Shown here: positions 17,331-24,573 of the stretch, one piece after another
Layout of the letters: the number at the start of each line of letters is the position of its first letter
How positions within the stretch are numbered: position 1 is the stretch's first letter
From: Microbacterium galbinum
Lineage (GTDB): Bacteria > Actinomycetota > Actinomycetes > Actinomycetales > Microbacteriaceae
DNA: 64,000 bases
Direction: 5' to 3'
NCBI RefSeq assembly: GCF_023101185.1
Contig: NZ_CP078077.1
Location: 2,075,630-2,139,629, forward strand
Made by a program: the position numbers and the translations under genes
The notes under the pieces: generated by a model
What the model saw: only the letters and a program-made list of their open reading frames with translations
Databases searched by the model: none
Told to the model about the DNA's origin: nothing

Positions 17331-17450
17331 GGATGACAGACCTCTCAACGGGCGCCGGGAAGCCGACGCCGCATGTGCGTTCGGATGCCCGCGCGGCAGC
17401 GTGCCGGCGCAGGCGTGATCACCTGACGGCGCAGAGGCCGCAGGCGCGGA

Positions 17451-18056
17451 TCAGATCGCGGGGGAGAGGGGTGGCGCTCGACCGCGCAGGGTCGACAGCA
17501 GCAGGGCATCGCGCAGGGCGACGGGGGAGGAGAAGACGGAAGGGGCCGCGAGCGGGCGCGCGGGTGGCACGAAGGTCGCCGAGGCGACCCGACGCTGCAC
17601 CCAGCGGATGCTCTGCTGCGCGAGATCGCGCAGACCGAGGAGCAGCCTTTCACCGCGGTGCAGAGCGGCGATCGTGAGGGCGGCGGCGACCACGTGTCCG
17701 ATCCACATGGTGCCGTCGGCGACGACGGCATCCGGGATCGCGCCGGCGGCCGGGAGCACCAGCGGGGCACCGTGCACGTGCGGGGCGACGACGCCCGACG
17801 GCGTGATCGTGCCGAGCACGAAGAGCGTGTGGAAGAGGAACTGGCTGACCGCCACCGAGATGCTCAACCGGATGACCGAGAGCCGGCGGCCGGCGAGGAG
17901 CACGCACACCATGAACGAGAGCACCCACGGCACGAGGATTCCGAGCGGCCCCGGCATCGCCCCGCCGGCGGTGACGTGCCCGGCCAGTGCGACGAAGATC
18001 GCCACGGCGGATGCCGCGAACCCGCGCAGGACGGCGGGTCTTCTGGACGGGTGCAC
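17451..18056 (-). CDS. Hypothetical integral membrane protein of the copper locus
   Basis: 201 residues, GTG start without a clear ribosome binding site. About five hydrophobic segments are visible (GFAASAVAIFVALAGHVTAG, LGILVPWVLSFMVCVLLAG, LSISVAVSQFLFHTLFVLG, MWIGHVVAAALTIAAL). The His residues cluster on membrane or loop positions (HVTAG, FHTLF, HVHG, GHVV), a pattern expected for a metal-handling protein. It lies 120 nt upstream of CopC in the same direction. I do not recognise a named family; a copper-related role is inferred only from position and His pattern. Confidence 0.65.
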   Translation of the reverse strand: MHPSRRPAVLRGFAASAVAIFVALAGHVTAGGAMPGPLGILVPWVLSFMVCVLLAGRRLSVIRLSISVAVSQFLFHTLFVLGTITPSGVVAPHVHGAPLVLPAAGAIPDAVVADGTMWIGHVVAAALTIAALHRGERLLLGLRDLAQQSIRWVQRRVASATFVPPARPLAAPSVFSSPVALRDALLLSTLRGRAPPLSPAI

Positions 18057-18091
18057 GCGTCCATTCTGTCAGGTCGCCGAAACGCCGCGAA

Positions 18092-18243
18092 CGAGGGGCG
18101 TCAGATTCTCCGACGCCCCTCGTTGTACTCGACGGGCCCTTCCCCAGGGCCCTCAAGTGATCTCCCCGATCACGTCGGTGCTTCGGGCACCACACCCGAG
18201 GGGCGGCGGTCCCCACATGCCGCCCCTCATCTCCCTCCGGAGA
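18092..18243. terminator. Tandem hairpin tract between two leftward genes
   Basis: Four perfect stems follow each other: 18092–18102 with 18112–18122 (11 bp, loop 9), 18134–18140 with 18146–18152 (GGGCCCT/AGGGCCC), 18198–18207 with 18219–18228 (10 bp), and 18230–18234 with 18239–18243 (TCTCC/GGAGA). Short GTGATC/GATCAC and GTGC/GCAC pairs lie between them. The first hairpin has terminator shape. The tract separates the 18251–18778 gene from the copper locus. Confidence 0.7.
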
Positions 18244-18250
18244 TCTCGCG

Positions 18251-18778
18251 TCAGGCGATCACGTGCACGGCGCCGCCGACGATGATCGTCAGGAGCGTGG
18301 TCCAGGCGACGATCGCGAGTCCCTGCCAGAAGAGGATCCGCGTCTTGCTCACGCCGGTCGCGGCGAGCATCGTCGCCGTGAACTGCGTCGGCAGCAGCAG
18401 CGGGCCGAGCAGGCTCACCCCGGGAACGCCGTAGCGCTCAAGAGCGTTCTGGAACTTCTGTTTGCGCGGGCTCGCCGCCTCCGGCGTCTCGATCGCCGCT
18501 GCGTCGCCGCCGGCCGCGACGAGCTGACGGGAGCGGTTGCGCTGCACGATCGCCTGCCGTGCGCCGGAACTGGCGAGCACGAGCACCAGCACGCAGAGGA
18601 AGTTGCCGACGATGCCCGCGATGGCGGCGACGACGGGATGGATGCCGCCGATGATGCCGATCGAGGCGGCGCCCTCTCCCTCGATGAACGGGACGGCGCC
18701 CGCGAGGGCGACGATGAGCGGCTGAACGAGCTCGGGCACCTGGGCGACCAGGTTCTGGAAGGTCTCGATGAGGTTCAT
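18251..18778 (-). CDS. Small multidrug-export-type membrane protein (COG2426-like)
   Basis: 175-residue membrane protein matching the small multidrug export family (Sm_multidrug_ex). It begins with an amphipathic stretch, then VALAGAVPFIEGEGAASIG, a characteristic acidic re-entrant-type motif, two membrane segments, a cytoplasmic loop with charged residues (SRQLVAAGGDAA…PRKQKFQNAL) and two further segments including GVPGVSLLGPLLLPTQFTA. The ATG has a strong GGAGG. Divergent from the two-component genes. Transport substrate unknown; the family name overstates what is known. Confidence 0.82.
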   Translation of the reverse strand: MNLIETFQNLVAQVPELVQPLIVALAGAVPFIEGEGAASIGIIGGIHPVVAAIAGIVGNFLCVLVLVLASSGARQAIVQRNRSRQLVAAGGDAAAIETPEAASPRKQKFQNALERYGVPGVSLLGPLLLPTQFTATMLAATGVSKTRILFWQGLAIVAWTTLLTIIVGGAVHVIA

Positions 18779-18902
18779 GGTGTCCTCCGGGTCTGTGTGG
18801 CAACGGTCTCTCCGTTGCGATGCATCCAGTTCACCCGCTGGGGCCCGATCGCGGCAGTGCCGCGGTGTCACCGGAATCCACGCGCTCCGCACGACCGAGG
18901 GG

Positions 18903-18926
18903 TGACAACTGTCACGGCTCTAGGGT
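18903..18926 (+). promoter_or_regulatory. Leaderless promoter with TGACA-N2-TGTCA palindrome for the sensor kinase
   Basis: TGACA (18903–18907) and TGTCA (18910–18914) form a palindrome just upstream of TAGGGT (18921–18926), a -10-like hexamer ending 6 nt before the GTG start at 18933. The transcript would begin at the start codon. The palindrome lies between the expected -35 and -10, where a bound regulator would act; autoregulation by the adjacent response regulator is inference. Confidence 0.5.
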
Positions 18927-18932
18927 GGTGGG

Positions 18933-20096
18933 GTGAGCACCCCCTCGACACCCGGAGCCCGCCAACTCGCGCGCGGCATCATCGCCACCTGGTGGTACAC
19001 GGTGTCGGGTGTGCTGTTCCTCGAACTCATGCTGGTGTTCTTCTGGACGGTGCTCGCGTTCGCCGAGCCCGAGAGCATCGTGCCCGGCATGATCGTGGCC
19101 ATCGGCGGCCTGATCTGGTGGGCGTCCACCGCGCTCCTGCTGCGCGACTACCGGCACCGCGTCGATGCCGAGCCCGGCGTCGCATGGCGGAGCATCCTCC
19201 TGCCGATGACCGTCGCGGTGGCGTTCGGCGTCGTCGCGGGCATCGCGCTGGGCAGTTGGCAGCTCGCGCTCATGCCCATCGTCCAGTCGCTCGCGCTGCT
19301 GAACTGGCCGGCGGGTGTGCGGTACCGCGTGACCATCGCGGCGGTGCTGGTCATGGGGGCGCTCGGATTCATCGATGCGCACGACGAGGCGGCAGCCGTG
19401 TGGTGGATGCCGATCTTCTACACCGCGCTCCTGCCGATCATGACGGTGAGCACGCTGTGGTGGTGGGATGTGCTGAACACGCTCGACCGCGCCAGAGCCT
19501 CCGAGGTCAGGCTCGCGGCCACCCAGGAGCGTCTGCGCGTCGCCACCGACGTGCACGACCTGCAGGGGCACCATCTGCAGGTGATCGCGTTGCAGCTCGA
19601 ACTCGCCGAGCGACTCATGCCCGTCGACGCGGATGCCGGCATGGAGCAGCTCCGCGCGGCGCGCTCCAGCGTCGACGACGCACGGCAGGGCACGCGCGAC
19701 CTCGCCACCCGCTTCCGCTCGGTGCCGCTGGGCGACGAACTCGCCAACGCCCGCGACCTGCTCACCGCCGCGGGCCTCGAGGTCGAGGCGCGCATCGCCC
19801 CGGACGCGGCATCCGCGCCGGCATCCGCCCTCGGGCCGGTGATCCGCGAGACGACCACGAACGCCCTGCGCCACGGCGGCGGCGCGCGGGCACGGCTCAC
19901 CCTCGCTCGAGACGGCTCGCACTGGCGGTACACGATCGCGAACGACCGTGCGGAGGGTGAGGAATCGGATGCCGATGGCTCGGGCCTCGACGGTATCCGC
20001 CGCCGTCTCGCCGAGGTCGGCGGAGCGCTGGAGGTGCGCGACGACGGCGGGGAGTTCGTCGTCACCGCGACCGTCCCCGCGGAGGACGCGCGATGA
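18933..20096 (+). CDS. DesK-like sensor histidine kinase
   Basis: 387 residues. Four to five N-terminal membrane segments (residues ~10–170) form the sensing part, followed by a HisKA_3 dimerisation helix with the phospho-accepting His208 in DVHDLQGHHLQ and a C-terminal ATPase domain with the N-box (ETTTNALRHG) and GLDGIRRRLAEVGG. This is the DesK/NarL-type kinase architecture. The stop overlaps the start of the response regulator (ATGA). DesK kinases sense membrane state; the signal here is not known, and no ABC transporter or desaturase gene is adjacent. Confidence 0.92.
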   Translation: MSTPSTPGARQLARGIIATWWYTVSGVLFLELMLVFFWTVLAFAEPESIVPGMIVAIGGLIWWASTALLLRDYRHRVDAEPGVAWRSILLPMTVAVAFGVVAGIALGSWQLALMPIVQSLALLNWPAGVRYRVTIAAVLVMGALGFIDAHDEAAAVWWMPIFYTALLPIMTVSTLWWWDVLNTLDRARASEVRLAATQERLRVATDVHDLQGHHLQVIALQLELAERLMPVDADAGMEQLRAARSSVDDARQGTRDLATRFRSVPLGDELANARDLLTAAGLEVEARIAPDAASAPASALGPVIRETTTNALRHGGGARARLTLARDGSHWRYTIANDRAEGEESDADGSGLDGIRRRLAEVGGALEVRDDGGEFVVTATVPAEDAR

Positions 20097-20695
20097 TCCG
20101 CGTGCTGCTGGCCGACGACGAGGGCATGATCCGGTCGGCGCTCGCCGCGTTGCTGCGGCTCGAAGACGACATCGATGTGGTGGCGGAGTGCGGTGACGGC
20201 GACGAAGCGGTGGCCGAGGCGCTGCGCCTCGAGCCCGACGTGTGCCTGCTCGACCTCGAGATGCCGGGCCTCGACGGCGTGCGGGTCGCCGAGCGGTTGA
20301 ATCGCGCCATCGCGACCCGCTGCGTCGTCGTCACCCGCCACGCGCGGCCGGGTGTGCTGCGTCGTGCGCTGGCATCGGGGGTGTCGGGCTTCCTCCCCAA
20401 GTCCCGCGGAGCGAACGAGGTCGCCGCGGTCATCCGCAAGGTCGCGGCCGGCGGCAAGTACGTCGATCCGGAGATCGCCGCCGATGCCCTCAGCGACGAG
20501 CGCTCGCCGCTGACCGATCGCGAGCTCGACGTGCTGCGTGCGGGGCGGCGCGGCGAGACGACCGGGCAGATCGCCCGCATCCTCTCGCTCGCCCCGGGAA
20601 CCGTGCGCAATCACGTCTCGGCGATCCTCGGCAAGCTCTCGGTCGCGACCCGCCAGCAGGCGGTTCTCCTCGCCGAGGAGCGCGGGTGGATCTGA
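20093..20695 (+). CDS. NarL/DesR-like response regulator
   Basis: 200 residues: a receiver domain (phospho-acceptor Asp54 in CLLDLEMPG; acidic pocket DDE near residue 8–10; Lys in FLPKSRG) and a LuxR-type HTH (LTDRELDVL…GTVRNHVSAILGKL). Cognate partner of the upstream kinase by 4-nt overlap. Candidate target: the TGACA/TGTCA palindrome in front of the kinase. The gene is followed closely by arsC, which has its own leaderless promoter. Confidence 0.93.
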   Translation: MIRVLLADDEGMIRSALAALLRLEDDIDVVAECGDGDEAVAEALRLEPDVCLLDLEMPGLDGVRVAERLNRAIATRCVVVTRHARPGVLRRALASGVSGFLPKSRGANEVAAVIRKVAAGGKYVDPEIAADALSDERSPLTDRELDVLRAGRRGETTGQIARILSLAPGTVRNHVSAILGKLSVATRQQAVLLAEERGWI

Positions 20696-20713
20696 GCCGC
20701 CTATCCTGGCATC

Positions 20714-21121
20714 ATGACCTCCGCTGCCGCTAAGCCCTCGGTCCTGTTCGTGTGCGTGCACAACGCCGGCCGCTCGCAGATGGCCGCAGGATTCCTGCGG
20801 GAGATCGCAGGAGACCGCATCGAGGTGCGCTCGGCCGGATCGATGCCCGCCGACGCGATCAACCCGGTCGCGGTCGAGGCGATGAACGAACTCGGCATCG
20901 ACATCACCGCCGAGCAGCCGAAGGTGCTCACGACCGAGGCCGTCCAGGCATCGGATGTCGTCATCACCATGGGATGCGGCGACGCCTGCCCGTTCTTCCC
21001 CGGCAAGCGCTACGAGGACTGGACGCTCGACGACCCGGCCGGGCAGGGGATCGACGCGGTGCGCCCGATCCGGGATGAGATCCGCGCCCGGATCGAGACC
21101 CTCGTCTCCGAACTCGTCTGA
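20714..21121 (+). CDS. arsC: Arsenate reductase, low-molecular-weight phosphatase fold
   Basis: 135 residues with the P-loop CVHNAGRS (Cys14) and the Asp in WTLDDP. A further cysteine pair is present in TMGCGDACP (Cys88, Cys92). In actinobacteria, members of this fold are mycothiol/mycoredoxin-dependent arsenate reductases, while the three-cysteine relay with thioredoxin is typical of the S. aureus type; the presence of Cys14, Cys88 and Cys92 leaves either mechanism open. TATCCT at 20702–20707 lies 6 nt before the ATG, a leaderless arrangement. No arsR or efflux gene is adjacent. Confidence 0.88.
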   Translation: MTSAAAKPSVLFVCVHNAGRSQMAAGFLREIAGDRIEVRSAGSMPADAINPVAVEAMNELGIDITAEQPKVLTTEAVQASDVVITMGCGDACPFFPGKRYEDWTLDDPAGQGIDAVRPIRDEIRARIETLVSELV

Positions 21122-21156
21122 TCCTCTGCGGGCTGCGGCCGGAGGGAGCCCGGGGC

Positions 21157-21651
21157 ATGTCGTGGTTCGGAACGCTGCCGACGCCGGTGGGAGTCATCGG
21201 AGTGGTCAGTGACGGCACGGCGGTCACGCGCGTGACGTGGATCACCGAGGCCCCGGCCGGGGCCGAGGTCGGCCCGGATCCGCTGCTGAGCGAAGCCCTC
21301 GGGCAGCTGACCGCGTACTTCACCGGTCGGCTGACGCGGTTCGACCTCCCGATCGAGCTCGGCGAGCAGACCGTCGCGACACGGGCCGTGCTGACGGTGC
21401 TGCACGAGACCGTCGGCCACGGCGAGACCCTCACCTATGGCGGCCTCGCGGCCCGGAGCGGCACCGAGGTCCCCGCCCGGGGGATCGGATCGATCATGGG
21501 CGCCAATCCGGTGCCCCTCATCGTGCCGTGCCATCGCGTCGTCGCGGGCGACGGTCTCGGCGGGTACTCGGGCGGCGTCCCCGGCCACGGTCTCGAGGCC
21601 AAGCGCTGGCTGCTCGAGCACGAGGGTGCGCTGCCCGCGTCGCTGTTCTGA
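21157..21651 (+). CDS. ogt: Methylated-DNA–[protein]-cysteine S-methyltransferase
   Basis: 164-residue alkyltransferase that repairs O6-alkylguanine by transferring the alkyl group to its own cysteine. The active site is PCHRV with the acceptor Cys125, preceded by the HTH that inserts into the minor groove (ARGIGSIMGANPVPLIV). Length and motif order match Ogt. It follows arsC by 35 nt on the same strand and may be transcribed with it. Confidence 0.94.
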   Translation: MSWFGTLPTPVGVIGVVSDGTAVTRVTWITEAPAGAEVGPDPLLSEALGQLTAYFTGRLTRFDLPIELGEQTVATRAVLTVLHETVGHGETLTYGGLAARSGTEVPARGIGSIMGANPVPLIVPCHRVVAGDGLGGYSGGVPGHGLEAKRWLLEHEGALPASLF

Positions 21652-21756
21652 CGGTTCGTTCCGGAGGCGCCGGCGGCGGCATCCGTCATCGCGTCATCGA
21701 CGCGCCCGACGTCCTGCGAGAATGGACGTGCCGAAGTCCCGAACCGAGGAGCCAAC

Positions 21757-23160
21757 GTGCAGTTCATCTCCACCCGCGGCGGCATGCAGCCGCAGCCGTT
21801 CAGCGAGACGCTGTTGGAGGGCCTCGCGCCCGACGGAGGGCTCGCCGTCCCGGCCGAGATGCCGACCGTCGACACCGAGACGCTCGAGCGCTGGCGGGCA
21901 CTGACCTACCCGCAGCTCGCGACCGAGGTGCTCGGCCTCTTCGCCACCGACATCCCGCGCGAAGACCTGGCCCGGATGACCGAGGCGGCCTACGCGCCGT
22001 TCCCGGGCAACGTGGTGCCGCTGCGCTCGATCGGCGACGGTCTCACGCTCGTCGGCCTCTCGGAGGGCCCCACGCTCGCCTTCAAGGACATGGCGATGCA
22101 GTTCCTCGGGCAGGTGCTCGAGTACGCGCTGGAGCGCAAGGGATCCGTGCTCAACATCCTCGGAGCGACCTCGGGCGACACCGGATCCGCCGCCGAGCAC
22201 GCGCTGCGCGGCAAGGAGCGCGTCTCGGTCTTCATGCTCTCGCCGCAGGGCCGCATGAGCGCTTTCCAGCGGGCGCAGATGTTCTCGCTCGACGACGACA
22301 ACGTGCACAACATCGCCGTCGAGGGCGTGTTCGACGACTGCCAGAACCTCGTCAAGCACCTCGCCGGAGACCTCGACTTCAAGCGGGCGCAGAACCTCGG
22401 GGCCGTGAACTCGATCAACCTCGCGCGCATCACCGCACAGGTCGTCTACTACTTCTGGGCGTGGCTGCGGGCGACGGATGCCGACGGCCCGACCGAGGTG
22501 TCGTTCACCGTTCCGTCGGGCAACTTCGGCAACATCCTCTCCGGTTTCTTCGCGAAGCAGATGGGGCTGCCGATCCGCCGCCTCGTGCTCGCCGCCAACG
22601 AGAACAACGTGCTCGACGAGTTCTTCCGCACGGGTGTCTACCGGCCGCGCAACGCGGCGCAGACGCTCGCGACGTCGAGCCCGTCGATGGACATCTCGAA
22701 GGCATCGAACCTCGAGCGCTTCATCTTCGAGCTCGTGGGCCGTGACCCCGAGCGCGTCGTCGGCGCCTGGCGCGACCTCGATGAGCAGGGCTACTTCGAC
22801 TTCGCCGGCGATCAGCCGCGCTTCGCGCTCGAGTACGGGATCGTCAGTGGCACGTCGACGCACGCCGACCGGCTCGAGACCATCCGTTCGGTGTACGCCT
22901 CGACCGAGGAGATCATCGACCCGCACACGGCCGACGGCGTGAAGGTGGCGCGTCAGTACGTGGAGGAGGGTGTGCCCATGCTCGTCCTCGAGACCGCTAA
23001 GCCGCACAAGTTCGCCGAGACGATCAACGAGGCCATCGGTGTCGAGCTCGATTACTCGAAGGAACTCCGCGAGATGCTCGGCGCCCCCCAGCACGTCACC
23101 GAGATGGCCGACGACGAGCACGCGCTGCGCGCGTTCATCGAGGCGCACGCCCTGCGTTGA
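21757..23160 (+). CDS. thrC: Threonine synthase
   Basis: 467-residue PLP enzyme that converts O-phosphohomoserine to threonine. The N-terminus (MQFISTRGGMQPQPFSETLLEGLAPDGGL) and length identify the longer class I-like type found in E. coli and yeast. The PLP lysine is Lys110 in LAFKDMAMQ; SFTVPSGNFGN is the phosphate-binding loop. The GTG start at 21757 has GAGGA 7 nt upstream. It stands alone, away from hom and thrB. Confidence 0.95.
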   Translation: MQFISTRGGMQPQPFSETLLEGLAPDGGLAVPAEMPTVDTETLERWRALTYPQLATEVLGLFATDIPREDLARMTEAAYAPFPGNVVPLRSIGDGLTLVGLSEGPTLAFKDMAMQFLGQVLEYALERKGSVLNILGATSGDTGSAAEHALRGKERVSVFMLSPQGRMSAFQRAQMFSLDDDNVHNIAVEGVFDDCQNLVKHLAGDLDFKRAQNLGAVNSINLARITAQVVYYFWAWLRATDADGPTEVSFTVPSGNFGNILSGFFAKQMGLPIRRLVLAANENNVLDEFFRTGVYRPRNAAQTLATSSPSMDISKASNLERFIFELVGRDPERVVGAWRDLDEQGYFDFAGDQPRFALEYGIVSGTSTHADRLETIRSVYASTEEIIDPHTADGVKVARQYVEEGVPMLVLETAKPHKFAETINEAIGVELDYSKELREMLGAPQHVTEMADDEHALRAFIEAHALR

Positions 23161-23166
23161 CGCGCG

Positions 23167-23580
23167 TCACTCCTCGGGGTCGCCGTGCAGCATCCAGTCG
23201 ATGCCGAACCGGTCGACGAGCATCCCGAACGTTCCGCCCCACGGCGGAACGTCGAGCGGCATGGTGATGGTCGCGCCTTCGGCGAGCTTGTCCCAGACCT
23301 CTTGGGTGCGCGCCTGCGTGTTGCCGCTGAGTGAGACCGAGATCCCGGCGGGCTTCTGGTAGGGCATCCCGTCGGGGGTGTCGGACGCCATGAGCACCAG
23401 GCCGTCGGGCGTGGTGAGCTGCGCGTGCATGACCAGGTCCTTCTGGCTGGGATCCTGCACCATGTCGGGGAAGTCCCCGAACACGCTGATGTCGAGGTCT
23501 CCGCCGAGCACGCTCTGATAGAACTCCATCGCCTGGCGGGCGTCGGTGCGGAACGACAGGTACGGGTTGAGATTCGCCAT
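23167..23580 (-). CDS. PhnB-like VOC-family protein
   Basis: 137 residues of the PhnB/3-demethylubiquinone-9 methyltransferase-like VOC group: NPYLSFRTDARQAMEFYQSVLGG at the N-terminus and WGGTFGMLVDRFGIDWML at the C-terminus. Family members have one metal-free or metal-binding cup; no reaction can be assigned. It converges on thrC with only 6 nt between stops. Confidence 0.85.
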   Translation of the reverse strand: MANLNPYLSFRTDARQAMEFYQSVLGGDLDISVFGDFPDMVQDPSQKDLVMHAQLTTPDGLVLMASDTPDGMPYQKPAGISVSLSGNTQARTQEVWDKLAEGATITMPLDVPPWGGTFGMLVDRFGIDWMLHGDPEE

Positions 23581-23678
23581 GACTGCTCCTGGTGAGAGGG
23601 ATGCCCCGGGTTCGAGGCACGATCAGTCTGCGTCGGTCCGTCACCGCGCACAAGAGAGGTCGGCGAGCGCGTCCCGGT

Positions 23679-23945
23679 TCAGGCGGGGAGAGCGCGAACC
23701 GCGGCGGTGAGCACCTGCGGGACGGTCGGCACGCCCTCCGCGCGGAAGACCGTCTCGCCGTTCGCCGCCCGGATGATGACCGTCGGGGTGAAGCGGATGT
23801 CGAGGGACTCCGCCGCGTCGGGATCGCGTGCCACGTCGATCTCGGTCACGGTCGCATCCGGCAGGAACCGCACGGCGTCGGCGAGGACGGCGCGAGTGCG
23901 CGCGCACGCACCGCAGAACGCCGATGTCACGAGCGTCAGCTCCAT
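23679..23945 (-). CDS. Small thioredoxin-fold protein
   Basis: 88 residues with a redox motif CGAC (in TSAFCGACARTR) near the N-terminus and the cis-Pro in RFTPTVIIR, the minimal thioredoxin fold. Likely a small cytoplasmic thiol-disulfide protein; mycoredoxins use CxxC too but with different flanks. Partner unknown. Confidence 0.82.
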   Translation of the reverse strand: MELTLVTSAFCGACARTRAVLADAVRFLPDATVTEIDVARDPDAAESLDIRFTPTVIIRAANGETVFRAEGVPTVPQVLTAAVRALPA

Positions 23946-24036
23946 GTGCGTCTCCTCTCGGCGGATGCCTCCACCGATGCAACCGCCGGGCGCAGGTTCG
24001 TGTTCCCGCCGCCAGGACTCGGTCGCGAGGCGCCGC

Positions 24037-24222
24037 TCAGAACGCGGTGCGTTTGACGAGGCCGCGATTCCTGCGGATGTTCTCGTAGTCCCACTGGATC
24101 GCGCGCGACTCGGCGAGCCAGGCGGCGACCGCGTCGGTGTCGACGTCGTTGGCCTCGACGAAGATCACATCGGCGGCCTGGAACGATCCGGATGCCTCGA
24201 GACCCGGTGCCGCGAACGTCGG
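24037..24222 (-). pseudogene. Orphan C-terminal reading frame, likely gene remnant
   Basis: A 61-codon open frame without a usable start, ending at 24037. It follows in frame directly after the stop of the 24223–24447 gene. Its residues look like real protein sequence rather than a shadow (for example ADVIFVEANDVD, AIQWDYENIRRNRG and the terminal VKRTAF). I do not recognise the family. It may be the tail of a gene lost by deletion, or be reached by readthrough of the TGA at 24223–24225. Confidence 0.4.
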
Positions 24223-24447
24223 TCACTCCCTGTCCAGGCCGAAGTTGCGCTTCACGAGCGCCTGTACGTCGCGGTCGAGTCCGTCGATGCGGTGCCCGAC
24301 GATCTCGAAGCGAGAGTTCATCTCGGCGCGCAAGCCGCCGAGCTCTGCTCGCAGCACGCGGATGAAAACGGTCGAGACCATCGTCATCATGCCGAACATC
24401 AGCGCAGCGAACGCGCCGATCATCGTCCAGATCTGCGGCTCGGTCAT
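24223..24447 (-). CDS. Small membrane protein with coiled-coil tail
   Basis: 74 residues beginning MTEPQIWTMIGAFAALMFGM. One membrane helix (about residues 6–28) is followed by a heptad-rich, charged segment (RVLRAELGGLRAEMNSRFEIVGHRIDGLDRDVQALVKR) that should form a coiled coil. Proteins of this shape are common in actinobacteria and unassigned. The ATG at 24447 has GGGG upstream; an ATG 9 nt earlier is possible. Confidence 0.65.
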   Translation of the reverse strand: MTEPQIWTMIGAFAALMFGMMTMVSTVFIRVLRAELGGLRAEMNSRFEIVGHRIDGLDRDVQALVKRNFGLDRE

Positions 24448-24573
24448 GGCGATCATCCCCCTCGTGTGCGTCGTCGCGTCCATCCTGCCAAGGCTCGCAC
24501 GGTTGTTCAGACCGCTCAGCACGATCGGTGGAAAACTCGCTCAGGTCGTCATCGGTGGAGGGGAGGCGCGCCC

